Below are positions 36,204 to 48,762 of a DNA stretch of 64,000 nt, piece after piece. A program made the translations under genes and the position numbers. The DNA comes from Lycocorax pyrrhopterus obiensis (Eukaryota; Chordata; Aves; Passeriformes; Paradisaeidae), in contig JACSVZ010000004.1 of assembly GCA_014706295.1 (NCBI GenBank), positions 4,024,638 through 4,088,637 of the forward strand, written 5' to 3'. The notes beneath the pieces were generated by a model. That model searched no databases, was not told the DNA's origin, and saw nothing but the letters and a program-made list of their open reading frames with translations. Every line of letters begins with the position of its first letter. Within the stretch, counting starts at the first letter, position 1.

Positions 36204-39200
36204 GCTTCCTTCACCAATAATGACTTGCAAAGGATCATTTTTAGAAAAAGTTATCTCTCATGTTCTACAGCAAAATCCTGAAATATGCTTAGAAATTCAC
36301 AAATTTGACTTCCTGACTTCTTGGTTGCTTCTTACAGGCTATACTGTACCTGGGTAGGGACAGATATGTTTGTAAACTCTAATGCTGTAAATGAAGACAA
36401 CATTAACCGCAGTAGCTATTTTTTTATTGAACTTGAATAGGTGTTAGCAATGACTAAATGACCCTGGATTTTTCTCTGATTTCCATCTTGCTGAAATTGC
36501 AGCATGCTGACTTGTACATGTGACTTCAATGTACACCACTTATCAGAAGCGACAGTCAAACCAACAAAGAACTCAACTTCCAACATACGATGTCAAAAGA
36601 TTTCAAGATTTTCTCCTTTTTGGCAATGCCAGATTGCCAGTCAATAGTAAGAAAGGAGAAGAAAACTGTTTATGGGCTGGGAGTGAAGTCTCACAGACAT
36701 ATTTTCTGTGCAATTTTCTCTCTAGGCCGACAGAGGCTCTTCACAGAAGCCTGCTATCCATATCTCATGTGAACTTTTTTTAAACTCCTCAGGGCTCTTT
36801 TGTTCTCCTTCCCTTTTGTAACTGTAAAGCCACAATGTCTGATGTGATGTGATGTGCTGTGTAGTTCTAACTAGAAATCTTGTCCTATTAAGTCTTCCAC
36901 AACAACCGGGCTCCTGCTCCTTTGTGGGAGACTGGAGCAATCTAGTATTTTAAATTTACATTTATTTTTAGTTAGATCTGTACCTCAGATATTTTCTAGT
37001 TCATAAGTCATCCACTCCTGACATTTCAGGATCCCAAGTTTGATGTGCTAAAACTGTACAGTCTGTAATCTCTGGATGTGGAGAGGAGGAATATTTGGAC
37101 TGCTTCTAAAGGATATGTGTGGAGTCAGAACAACAAGTTCATATATGCTATACAGAAATCTGCAGACCTGAAATTTTTTAAAGGCTCCACGTCATGGATG
37201 AAAAATTGGTAGGGATCAAAACAAACTTTGAATGCACTCCACCAGAGTGTCAAATCTCGACAATGTAACACGTGAAAAAGGGTCTGACCAAATGGCAGTT
37301 CTGTAATAGATAACCAGAGAGATATGAAGAAAACTTGGAGGACAGCCTGTGGAAAGACTTAAGGAGGTGAATGGAAAGAAATTTGATGATAGTTTAAGAT
37401 AATGTCGATTGGTGTAGTCCAGGTAAAGACAGACCCTTTTTTCATTTTCTTGAAAAGTCTGAGGCACCAACAAATCTACATAAAACATCTGTTAGGTATA
37501 AAACTGTCAAACAATTATACATTTGGGAAATGAAAATATTCAGACATTCATGAAAGAGAGAGAGAGATTCTTGGAAGACATATATTTGTCATCTCAGCAA
37601 TTTGCCTGTGTTCCAGAAAAAACACAAGTAGTTTTGTGAACACTGAAAGCAATCAAGCCTGATTTCCTACAGACTAATTAATGGAGTTTCTAAAAGATGT
37701 AAGTTCAAATTGAACCTTTCTTGGTTGGGTCCCATATTACAAGAATCCACCATGGATTCTCTAGTAAGAATGATTGCCTACCTGAGTTCTTCAGAGGATA
37801 TAAGGATTTTTTGAGACTTTTTCCTCCACCTTCTCACTCAGTTTCATCAAACTTCTGAAAAATACTATTATTTTTTACACTCTCTAAAGAGCTGACTTTT
37901 TTTTCACCCAGTCTACTCAGTGAAATTTCTCCATCCTTTTCATTTTATGGTAGTGTTGTGCCCATGATGGCCTGACCACATATGAGAAATGGTTGCTTCT
38001 GCGCTTCAAACCTGATTTTTGTTATTCACAGGAAGTCTTTCAATTAATTAATAATTAATTTGGTGCTAGAAATGAGAGAAGATGGGAGAGGACCCAGGAC
38101 TTTCATTCCTTTCATTCCCACCCTGAGAAGTCCTGTGTGTGACCGTTTTCTCCATGTTGTTGTCAGTCAGCTGCCATACTGCTGATAGAAGCCAGGATGC
38201 TTGGTAGTAACAGCTGAAAGCACCAGTCCTGCCCTGTTTTATATATGTATACATATTTTAATTAATTTTCTATACAAGGATATTTATCAGCTAAAATCAA
38301 GAAGTAAATCTATTTTAAAATGAAGGTAGCTTCAATATTTACTGCAACTTAATGACAACTTTGGACAATAATTTAATTACACCAAGCCAGCACACCATAT
38401 ACATTATAGGGAGGTACCATGGGGCTTATTTTAAACCGTAATTTAAAGTATGTGTTTTAGACTGCTCCTCAACATGAACTTAAATCTAAATATTTCCACT
38501 GATGGAGCACATTTTTCAAAACTGATTGCAAAAGTAGCCCCAGTACTAATGGACACTTACTATAATTTTATTTTTTATGGTATAAATGGCTTGCAAGAAC
38601 AGTCTTGGGAAGTTTTGCTGTAATTTAGTATCTTTAAACCAAAAAATTCTACAGAAATATTTTTTCGGGGGACCTACTTTTCCCTGTTAGTGTTACCTAG
38701 AAATACATCTTTCATAGGCCAGTTTTGTATCCCTTGTAATTCTTACATGGCATCCAGAAAACCCATTGAGATGTCATGTTGTGCTTTGTAGAACCAGCTT
38801 CCCCCGAGAAGTGGACAACTGATAAGGATTCACAAGACCAAGCTTGTCCTTCCTCCTGCTCACTGCTGGCTTTGTGCATGCTGATCTCAGGGAGGTTTAC
38901 AAAGGCCAGTAATGGTTTCCTTGTCCTCTGTTACCTTGGTTTTTTTCTGGTCCCACTCATGGTGTTATGGGGAGAGGAATGTGTTCTGAAGTGTCTGTAT
39001 TTCAGGGCCTTGCTTGAAAATACCACCCAACCTTTGCAGCATAGCTGCATCCCACCACAGAGACATGTGTGAATACACAGAAAGTAGCTAGCCAGACAAC
39101 TAAATTCTCATTTACATTGACCTTATTTTACTGCTAAGAGTAAGAACTGCTGTTCCGTGTCAGTACCTTAGGCCTTGACTACCTTAGGCTGCTGTTTGAC

Positions 39201-39977
39201 TGTTTAGCAAACTTAATTCAATAAAATGGTTGATGCCATTCCCTGACTGAAAAATTTCTAGAAGAAAAAGTATGTAAGTTAGCACAACACCCTGAGGTGG
39301 ATGAGGAGCTAGGTGTGTTCTGGGATATAACTGCTTAAGAACACAGACACGAATGAAATGGGCTTTGCCAAAACACAAAGGGATTTTTTTACCACCTAAT
39401 TATCCTGTGTGGCAGCATTTCAGTGGACATTATTTGTAGGACTTCATTTAGGTAAAAATAGCTATTTTTGATATTTCTGGGGCACCATTCTATTGTAAGG
39501 TTATGCCAGGCATATGCTCAAGGATGCTTCTACTTTATAGACAGGCAGGCTATCTCCTAACTGCTCCAAAGTCCTCTAAAGCAAGATTTACACCCACACA
39601 GTGCTGTTAACAGCTCCACAGGAACTCTAACTAGCCATGAGTGAATAAGGTCCATAACCAAAAATGCTGAGCAGCACCTCAGCTGGTGTAAATTGTCACA
39701 GCTCCTCTGTGGAGCTGGGGACACTTTACACAGTTGGAAAGATTTGTGCACAGAAAGTCTACCTCTGATACATAAAATGTCCTTGTACAACAGGAACATG
39801 CAAACTTTCTTTTGAGCTCAGTGGTAAAATTGTGGTTTCTTACTCCAGCTCCACAGGTGTGCTTCACCTTCTACTGGCCAAGACAGGTATTTGCAATGGT
39901 CCACTTGGTAACAGAGAGGCCTTCTTAAGTTCCTTTCTAAGGTGTATTCTGAATGCCTGGGAAAATTTACTTGCAGC
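36204..39977. other. Gene-free DNA
   Basis: AT-rich sequence with a few short simple repeats (TGATG units near 36840-36857, GA repeats near 37555-37566). No gene or mobile element was recognised. Confidence 0.65.
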
Positions 39978-40062
39978 TGGATAACTCACACAGCACTGGT
40001 TAACCCACACAGATTTTCAGTGGATAACCCACCCAGCACTGGTAACCCACACCGATTTTCAG
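39978..40062. repeat. Two-copy 43-bp tandem duplication
   Basis: Unit one is 39978-40020 and unit two is 40021-40062. Both begin TGGATAAC and end GATTTTCAG, and they differ by a few substitutions and one indel. It lies about 118 bp from the SINE at 40180-40324 but shows no similarity to it. Confidence 0.85.
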
Positions 40063-40179
40063 TATTCCTAAGTAAACGCAGTACTGCATGGCCGTCCAGT
40101 GCTGTGCTGTGCTGGAGAGGTCGTGAGGCTTGATTAGCCCTGATTGGCTCAGAGGCCAGGAATTTGTAGTAATTACCTT

Positions 40180-40324
40180 CACAGAATCACTGTATGTTCT
40201 GAGTTAGAAGTGACCCACAAGGATCATCGAGTCCCATTCTTATATGAGTGGCCCACTGAGAGATCAAACCCACAACCTTGGCATTATTAACACCATGCTC
40301 TGACCAACTGAGCTTATCTTGGGC
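40180..40324 (-). mobile_element. tRNA-Ile-derived SINE with CR1-like tail (TguSINE1-type)
   Basis: On the minus strand the element opens with a degenerate tRNA-Ile. It has an A box in AAGCTCAGTTGGTCAGAGC, an anticodon loop TTAATAA carrying AAT, and a B box-like GGTTTGATCTC. The body then runs into a tail with GATCCTTGTGGGTCACTTCT and finishes in AGTGATTCTGTGAAG, close to the CR1 3' end. This is the plan of TguSINE1, a CR1-mobilised SINE described from zebra finch. RNA polymerase III would transcribe an active copy and the CR1 reverse transcriptase would mobilise it in trans. Substitutions in the tRNA arms show that it is not a functional tRNA gene. Target-site duplications are not obvious. 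Confidence 0.82.
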
Positions 40325-43143
40325 ACTTGAACTGAATCATGTAAATCATGTAAACGTATTCAAATCAATTTTGTGATGGAGAGGGCAGGACTAGGCCTGG
40401 CTGCCAAGGGACAGCCAGCTGGTCTTGCTCTTAGTGCAGAGACAGGTGTGGGAGAGGAGAAGACAAGACTTTGTGCCACAGGGCCACAGTGAAGGGATGG
40501 TGGTCACCTTCAGATTTTCTAGACTGTGGAGAAGCATTGAACTCTGAGTCAGAGGTCAAAGCTAGCTCAGAACTGAAGTGTTCCCAAAGGAAAACCTTTC
40601 CTATCACACTCTGTAAAGAAAAATGGTTCAGCATAATGTAGAGATTGCACTACAAGGAAGGCGGAATACAGAGGTCATGCAGTGGCTCGAAGCATTTAAT
40701 TTAATCTGATTTCCTGTACTGGAGGAGTTTTAATTACCATAAAGGTTGTGGCATGTGGATCTGAAGAATGAATTCTGGATTCTTCCATTCATTTTTCTGT
40801 AACTCACCGCGTAAAACCTTCAGCTCTAGACTTTGTCCAAACTGTGTCATGGTCCTGACACAAGAGAGAGTCATTTGCAGAACACAGAATACGTTGGTCT
40901 GAAGTTCATAATACCAAGGGCAGCCCTGTATAAACTGGAAAATTACTCACTTGTCTGCAGCACATCTGGACTCGAGTCAAGTCCTACAGAGCCTCTAGAT
41001 CATGACACTAAAGAATTAAATATTTTGCATCATACTGTGTGGCACCATACTCTTCCTGTATCAGAGGGAATATTTCTGATATGTCACTTAATGGTCCACA
41101 CACTGCAGTATTTTGTTATTTCTGTCATAGGGAGTTCAGTTGTCCCACTCCTCCAGCACTCCTTTTAGGTTGGTGGGGGAAATTTTGCAGAATAAAATAA
41201 AAACCTATGCAAAAAAATCACCCTGCTCTGTAAAACTGAGATAACAACATTCTAAGTCCTACATACCCTTAGTCGTAAAAATTCACCCAGTAAAAATTCT
41301 GGGTAGCAATGCTTTCCAAGTCACAACTAGTAATTGGGTGTACCAAGAACTCCTGTCCCAACTTTTAATGGAAAACTTTCAAAACAGTAGCCAGTGTGTT
41401 TCAATGCAAGATAAGAGCAGTTGTAGGACTTGCAGTTTTCAGCTTATCTCTAGGCTTCAAGGTATTCACCATTTGGTTGGGGGTTTTTTTTTGGCTATAT
41501 GAGAAATGCAATTATTTCATTTCTCAGTATAGTGACTGTTCTACATTCTTAACAGCGATGTATTGTAGCACACTGAGGGCTGTTCATGCATTTCAAACAT
41601 GAGTACCAATCTCTGCTCTCTAGCATCTCCAGGTAATGTGGGAAACATTGACTGACTTCACTGGGGCTGTGCCTGGGCATGAGAAGAGATTGCAGTAATG
41701 GGCCTCTGGCCAGTATCACAGTTTTTGTCTTCCAGTGCATTAAAGCCTCTGGTTGACTGAAAGGCACAGTTCAAAGCTGAGAGATGAGTTTTAATGAAAG
41801 ATTTCAGGAAGCAAAAGAAAAAATTGCTCGGGGATGACAAAAAAAAAATGCCTCCTTGTCTACGGAGCAACACAGCAGAAAGCACAGACAGGAAAAAGGG
41901 GACAGAGGAAACCTGTAAAAGAGAAGAATGGGAGAAGCAGTCGGCTAAATTGAGTGGAAGATAAATGGCAGCAGAACCTCAAGCAATAGATTTCACAGAG
42001 TTTTTTAATGGCTTGCATTTCTTATAGCAGGCAGTAGAAAATCAAGGAAGGTGGTGGTTGGTGGAGACAAGGCAGTATTGGCAAGCAGTATTTTAGATGG
42101 AAGGAAAGGAAGCAGGGAGATCTTGCTGACATCATCTATCAAGAGCAGAGATGATCATAACATTTTAGCTTGTGTTGATGAAAAAAATCATGATCACCAC
42201 CATGATAGAGAAGACAATCAATGACAGAAGGGGCAGCAAGATAAGAGAAAAGATGGTCTAGGAGACAAGTCAGGAAACAGAAAGTGTAACAGGACTGATA
42301 GAGGAGATGAGGATCTGAAAATCAGGAAGAAGTGGTAAATAACTGACCTTAGGAAGTCAAGCCATTATGTAAGTGACAGCAGGATGTACAGAAACAAATG
42401 ACTGTGAAAGTGCAGATGCGCAGAGGAGGAGAACTGTTGTGGAAGGCAAGTGCATCAAGGATTCTGACACGGATACCTCTGTGAGGCAATGGAGAGAGCA
42501 AGTGGCAAAGGCAGACACAAAAATATAAAGGAGCTGTCAGTGAAGGTGCATATCCAAAGCAAATTGGAAATGAGAGCAAATTACAGAAGCCAAGTGTTGG
42601 GAGGGAAGCATCAGTAAAGAAAAGGACAAAGATTGCCTTCAGATGAAGCCACATGCAGGAGCTGGAGAAGTGTAGCTTCTCTTTTCAGAGACTGAGAAGC
42701 TTCTTAGTAATGGCAAGAAACAACAGCTTCTGGGAAAGTGTAGGCAGACACGAGGAAATCAGTGGGTTCTTAGAAAGACTGAATTAAAGGAATTTCATTT
42801 CTTCAAGAGCAAGAGCATCCTTGAAGGTAGAGTCCCTCGGAAAACAGAGCGGTTAAAAATGCACAAGAATTGAAGAATCAAGAGAGAACAGAAGACAGAG
42901 AACTTGCACTGGGCAAGTATAAGGAGGAGGAAGGGAACTGGGATTTGTGGAAGACAGTGCAAGAGGAAGCTGGAGGTCCTATCTTATTCACTCTGTCCTT
43001 TAAAAAACAGGACTAGGTCCTGGCAGAGGGAGGACAAAGGTTATCAGAAAACCACATTTTATTAGTCATGAGCAAACACAGAGGATTTGAAGCTCCCAGC
43101 CCAGACTGAACATCTGTATGAGAGGCAGTTAAGTCTCTGCAAG

Positions 43144-43212
43144 AAGTCCTGACCCTATTAAAGTCAATGACAAAACTCCTGTTGCCTTCAGCAGAGCCAA
43201 ATTTTCACCTTG
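43144..43212. repeat. Fossil repeat with AAAGTCAATGACAAAACTCC core
   Basis: The segment CTATTAAAGTCAATGACAAA followed by ACTCCTGTTGCCTTCAGCAG resembles the old reptile-type repeat in which an AAGTCAATGG half faces its inverted copy. Here the two halves (AAAGTCAATGAC and TTGCCTTCAGC) are only partly complementary. It is a decayed copy and the limits are approximate. Confidence 0.45.
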
Positions 43213-46200
43213 TGTCTGTGGCCATTCCATTGAGAATTCCAACATGAATGTCAATTAGTGCCAGTTTTAAAGGTGACATTTGTGACATGGATATGTGCTC
43301 CACTGGAAGACGAGCTAAGATTATCAAATTGAGTTTGCATAGACCAGTAAAGGTAAGTGTGATATTCGCTAGCAATTTACTGAGGCAAATAGATACACTC
43401 ACACAGAAAAAGCTGAGATTTTGAATACTTCCAAAGCATGCTAAAAATGGCACCATGATTGATCTAAAGACAAATAAATAAATAAAAGTAATTAGTAACT
43501 CAGCCTCTGTGTGGCAGGTCTAAATGAATAAATTAGTAAGTTAAAAGACATGCATAAAATAATGTTTAATTAAAAAAGGGGGAGGGGGAACCACTTTAAA
43601 GAGTAAATTGTCTTGTATTTTTTATTGAATTAATATGAAAAAGAAATGACCTGAGGATAGGGCATTACTGCTGAGAGGCTTTCAGATGCTAGACTTATGT
43701 GACAGCCACTATTAGCACATTCAGATTAATAGTTTAACACTAATTGGAATATTAAACAGAATATGTCATTTTGATTTCGCAAAATGTGCATCTGAGTATT
43801 ATACTTAATACTGTGCTGATCTGAAATGCATGCAGGCTGGATACCACAGCGCTCAAAACAGTTCCTTTCCTTAATGTGCGTGTTGATGTTCTACATGCCT
43901 TTATCAAACCCCATGCAGTCATTGTACGATTTAATACACAATATCAGTTCAATCTCCTGATAACAGTGAACACTTCCCACTTTATAAGTCTTTGCAACAC
44001 ACCAATTTTACAAGTGGCTCTGTTGAATCAGACCTGTGGCTGCCAACACTACTATCCTATTTATGAGTGTAAATCTGGGCTAATCCGGTACAGATAGACC
44101 CATTCTTCTGGTTTGCCCAAGTTTTATATAGATCAGAATCTCTCCCAATGTATCTGATTGAAATTCTCCACTCTGCTCTCTTATTCTCATATAAACATTT
44201 AATCCACTTTGTTTAGACCAGTATAATAATTGCTTAAAGTAGCAAGAGAAAACCACAATAATACACAAATTGTAGTAATATATGCTGGGTAGCAGGTAAG
44301 CCACATTTCAGCCACTAAGAGAGTCCTGCTTCAAGGCAGATGTGTAGCTGCTTCTAAGCCAGGTTCTGAATAAATATATGATCCTATTAGGAAGTCACCA
44401 CATCTCTAATCAAATGTGCGTGTCCAGACACTGACATGGCCTCTGAGAAGCTGATGGTACACTCAGAGACTGAGGCTGCTGTGGCAGAGGGGCTGCAAAT
44501 CCAGCCTGACTGTGCACTGGCAAGTCTGCATGTGGAAGCTTGCACATTATCTGCTTACACTGCACCTAGCCCTAGGAAATGTGCTAAATCTTTTCATGTT
44601 ATACACACCAAATTCAACAGCTTTGAAAGAGAGAAAGAAAGACATAGATCAGTTTTTAACTGTTCCCATTAGGTATGATAAAATGAAAATTAGAATAAAT
44701 AGTATGGCATAAACTCACTGCTCTTCTGCCACTGTGTGGGATAAGACCTGCTCAGCACTTCAGTGCCTTTAAAGTGTGAGACTGTTAGATGAACAATCCC
44801 AACTCAAACAAGATGAGCAATCAGGCTTTTTCAACCTGTGTCACACTGCCAGGTTGGCTCTGCTTTTGCTCAGCCTGCAGTTCTCCCCTGATTTCAGCTG
44901 CAGTCTTGTGCAAAGATCCCAGGTAGAATACAATGACCTGGTTTGATGTCATACTGCTGTCAAAGAGAAAGGGCACAACCCCAACATGCTGAACATGACC
45001 TACCCTGGTGCCTGAAGTCAGACCCTGAATGACCATCCCAACAGTGGAGGTAGAAAGCTGAGAAAATTAAGAAGTTTTCATCCTAAAACTGTGGACTAGA
45101 CAGGTTTTCCTTACGGAGATGCTGACTTGTCCATTTCAGAAGAGAGGTAGGGGTGGGGGTGTTGTGCTATGTGTGTATGTGTCGAGTGAGGAGAAGACAG
45201 GTTTAATTAATCTTAAATGCCTTTGCAATTCAAGGATTGTAGCCCTGGATCAGTTCCTCTACTAACATGATTAGCAAATATTGACTTTTGAGTACAATAA
45301 TAATGTGTCATCTGAAACCCTTGATAAGTAACTTAAGTACTTCCTTAGCTTGCATCTTATTAAATTAGATGAGGTACGGTTGAGACACATAACACAAAGC
45401 CATTGAAATGAGAAATCAGACCTAAAGATTTTAGCATTGATTAAGAAAAGTCAAAAGTTAGGATAAAGATGAAACTCTGTGGCCCATATTTTGATCTCGA
45501 TCCATTTCTGCCTCACTCTAGGATTTATGCTGATGCTGGTGAGCTATTCAAAATTTATTTCAGTATTTACTAACATGGATATGTTTTCTTTGGAGTCCTT
45601 TAGCATGGAATGAAGGGGGGGGTTTTCCCATTTTTGCAATATTGTAATTGTCATAGTTATAACAAGGGTAAACATTTGCTCTTTGTGACTTCTTGGCATG
45701 CAATCCATCACTTGATTATGTATGATGACCATATAATGTCAGTTTTACAGAAGGTTAACTGGAAGAAGTTTTAAGCTTTTGAAGTTAATATAAGAGAGAA
45801 AAAGAAAGGCGTCACACTTGTGTGCCTGTGAATATAGTATGTATAACATACTCAAATCTGTTCATAAGGTTTAGTTTAAAAATATGTACAGCAGCTCAAC
45901 CAAGAAGGGAGTTAAAAGATGTGATATTCCTCAGATGCAACCTGACAAGTCTTACTTTATTGATTAGTTTTCAAAAGCAGTGCAGTGAGAGCACTACACT
46001 TACAATAGACTTTGGAATGAGTAGTGGGGGGGAGAAAAAAGCTCCAAATGTCATCAAAGCAAATGGTCTGTGAATGTTGCTTCAAAGCTAGTCATTAGTT
46101 GCCAGGGTGTTTTGCCACAAAGCTTGTAAAGAGGTTTTCCTGGAGGGGAAGGTATGACAAAATGCATTTCTTGGCAAGATGACTTCTGCTTAAATAGCAG

Positions 46201-46484
46201 GACACATTAATTCTTGCTTGATACATAAAATTAATTAGAGGATTAACATCTTTTATGAAATTTTGCCAGAGATTTTTTCCTTTTTACTGGGAATAGACCC
46301 CAGGCCTTTTCTGTACTCTAATGAAATTGCAAATTGACTTGTGTTCAAATGATGCTTGACTAAAATGAATAATTAAAAATGTATTGCTAACAATGAGATG
46401 GGTCAGCTGATCTTTTCAAGGATTAATTAGTTTCAAGAACCATCTTTTATATGTAACACAGCAAAAGCCAATGCCAGCCCACCT

Positions 46485-46550
46485 TTTATTCATGCAGTAG
46501 TTCCTCTTGAAGTCAATGGACCCATTCTACTCCCAATTATCCAAGGTTTT
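46485..46550. repeat. Fossil repeat with GAAGTCAATGGACCC core
   Basis: CATGCAGTAGTTCCTCTTGA leads into AGTCAATGGACCCATTCTAC. This matches the pattern of a palindromic old repeat in which a tract like AGTAGTCCCATTGACTTCAA is mirrored. Decay is strong, so this is a tentative assignment by memory of reptile sequences. Confidence 0.4.
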
Positions 46551-48690
46551 ATTCCAGATTCAATCTGCTTAGAGTGGGCTTTCCTCTACAACAATTCAGA
46601 GAGGAGTTATGCCTGAAGGAGTTGAGCTGTTATTCTATGTACAATTCAATGAGCCCAACTCCTCTCTATTAGGATCTGATCCAAAACCAAGCTGAACTGA
46701 CGGGACTCTCCTGTTTGTCTTCATTAAGCTTTGCCTAAAGATGAACAGTGTCACATCAGTGTAAGAACTCTGTGACTGTGAAAGGAATAGTGTTTAAATT
46801 TTCCATAGGTGAACAAGTGGATAAATGAAGAAAAACTAAGATTAAAGGGAATAAGGAAGCCTGTGTGTGATTGTGTCCATGCTTTTCCATTAAATATGAA
46901 TGAGAAGGCTCAGGAACTAGGAAAAATGACTCAACACAATTTTTTCAGAAGCAGATCAGGAATTTAATTCTCTGATTTTTTCAGGAGTTTAAAGTGTTTT
47001 ATTTTCAAAAGCATGTAAGTGCAGTTAGTTTCCTTTTTAACATGTGCCTTGAAAAATCCCATTGAATGCTTATCTGCTTCTCCACAACACTTTGAAAGTA
47101 AGTCCCCATTAAAAACAGTGACTTGCATACTGTGGCATCTAACTCTGGTGGATGCCACACAAAGAAATATTTGGAGGTTAAGAGCGGAAAGCTGGAAAAA
47201 CTGCTCTGCTACAGTGATTCTGTCCCTTTTGGTGCTTGAGTTAGTTCATTTAGGGCGGATGTGGGTATTTGTGCACAATGCTGCCCTATGCCATGTAGAA
47301 ATTTTCTCAGGTACTCTGAAAACTTAACCTTTAGCTTCATGTAAAGTGAGATTTACAGAGGCATAAAGGTGCAAAGGGAGCTCATGATTAGATTTGAGGA
47401 CTCAACTGGTAACTTGCTGCTGAAAATCTCTTTCATTGATCTTTCACTTTTAAAATATGAAATGTCTGAGTTACTTCCCCAGTGGGTGCAAATAAGCATG
47501 TTTCACTTTTTAAATTCCTTAATCACCTTGTGTGTTTGTAAAAGGTCCCTTTCTGCAGTGAGAATTTTTAAAAAGGAAACCTAACATTCAATTGCAGTGT
47601 TTTCTCAAAACATCTAAATCTCAAAACGCTTATTTCTACTTGCATTTTTCTGAGTTCCTGTCTCCGATGGATTTTTCAGATGTGTTTTATGTTGTGTTAT
47701 GATGTTTCTAATTTGGGTGATGAAAGGTTAAAAGATACGCCTGTATGAAATTACTCAGTGGCTCTTGTGAACTAACATCAGAGCTTATTGAGTATGATCG
47801 CTCTGTCATTTGCTTTGGCTACGGCAAAGCTTTCAGATACAGTAGGACTAAGTTGGGATCCCCAGAGCCTACTGTAGAGTCTGAAGTGGGGCAAAAAGAC
47901 ATAGTTTCCTTGCCTGAGACCTGCTAGCCATGTGTAAAGAGACGATGCTCTGGAAAATGTTGTTTTTCTTTGGCTGCCCTTTAGTCAGATCTTCTCACTG
48001 CTGGCATTGTGCAGAGTCAGCTTAAAAGGTGTATTTAGCATTGAGGGATTTGGTAAATACTGCTTTATTGTGCTTCATACTCCCTACAGGGCATTCTGCA
48101 GAGATGAATAATAAGTGTGAACAGGAAGAGCAAGTTTCCAGTCCTGTCAAATTAATTAGAGCAGCGTAGAATGAAGTGAGGTTTGCCGTTAGGTAGGTTC
48201 AAAACAGGCAAAGGGAATCACTCAGGCATACACAAAAATGTTACCCAGCTTCTATTATTATTGTTTTCTTTTGAATCAGATATAAAATTTAGCTATGTTT
48301 TGTTAACCATAGCAAAACTTCTTTCAAATATTGGGTGTAAAAATAAAGTACGCTGGATGGCAAAGCCGCGCTGTGGCAAAAGCAAAAGTTGCCAAGCGAT
48401 GACGCTGCCCTTAGATCTGCTGTTCGAGAAGTGTTTGCTTACAGTTTTAAGGGAATTACCGACACCGAGCTTAATGTCATTTAATTCCGTAAAGACATTT
48501 TAGAGATTGACTCAGCTCACAGCTGTAAAACAGTCCCTCTGATTTGCCAGCTGCCTGCTTCATAATATTCTGCAACTTGCCTTTTTCCTTGCAGCAGCCC
48601 AAAAAAGCCATTCTTGGAGTCATACTTGGGCTCTAGTTCATGTCTTTTCCTAAGTCTTTTCAGACAGACATCAGTATGGTAGGTAAAAAA

Positions 48691-48762
48691 GGGTCTGATC
48701 CAAATCCCACTTCGGTCAGTGGAAAAGATTCCTGCTGAATGAAGTGAGGGCTGGATGAGATC
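48691..48762. repeat. Palindromic fossil repeat (GGGTCTGATCC...GGATGAGATCAGT)
   Basis: The left end GGGTCTGATCCAAATCCCAC and the right end GGCTGGATGAGATCAGT form an imperfect inverted repeat. The centre CAGTGGAAAAGATTCCTGCT fits the AGTCAATGGAAAGACTCC-type core of the same old amniote repeat group as 34781-34861. It has no coding capacity. Confidence 0.5.

Noticed and set aside
40265..40318. Possible tRNA-Ile gene on the minus strand
   Set aside because: A box, anticodon loop and B box are visible, but the acceptor stem does not pair and the sequence runs into a CR1-like tail. It is the head of a SINE.
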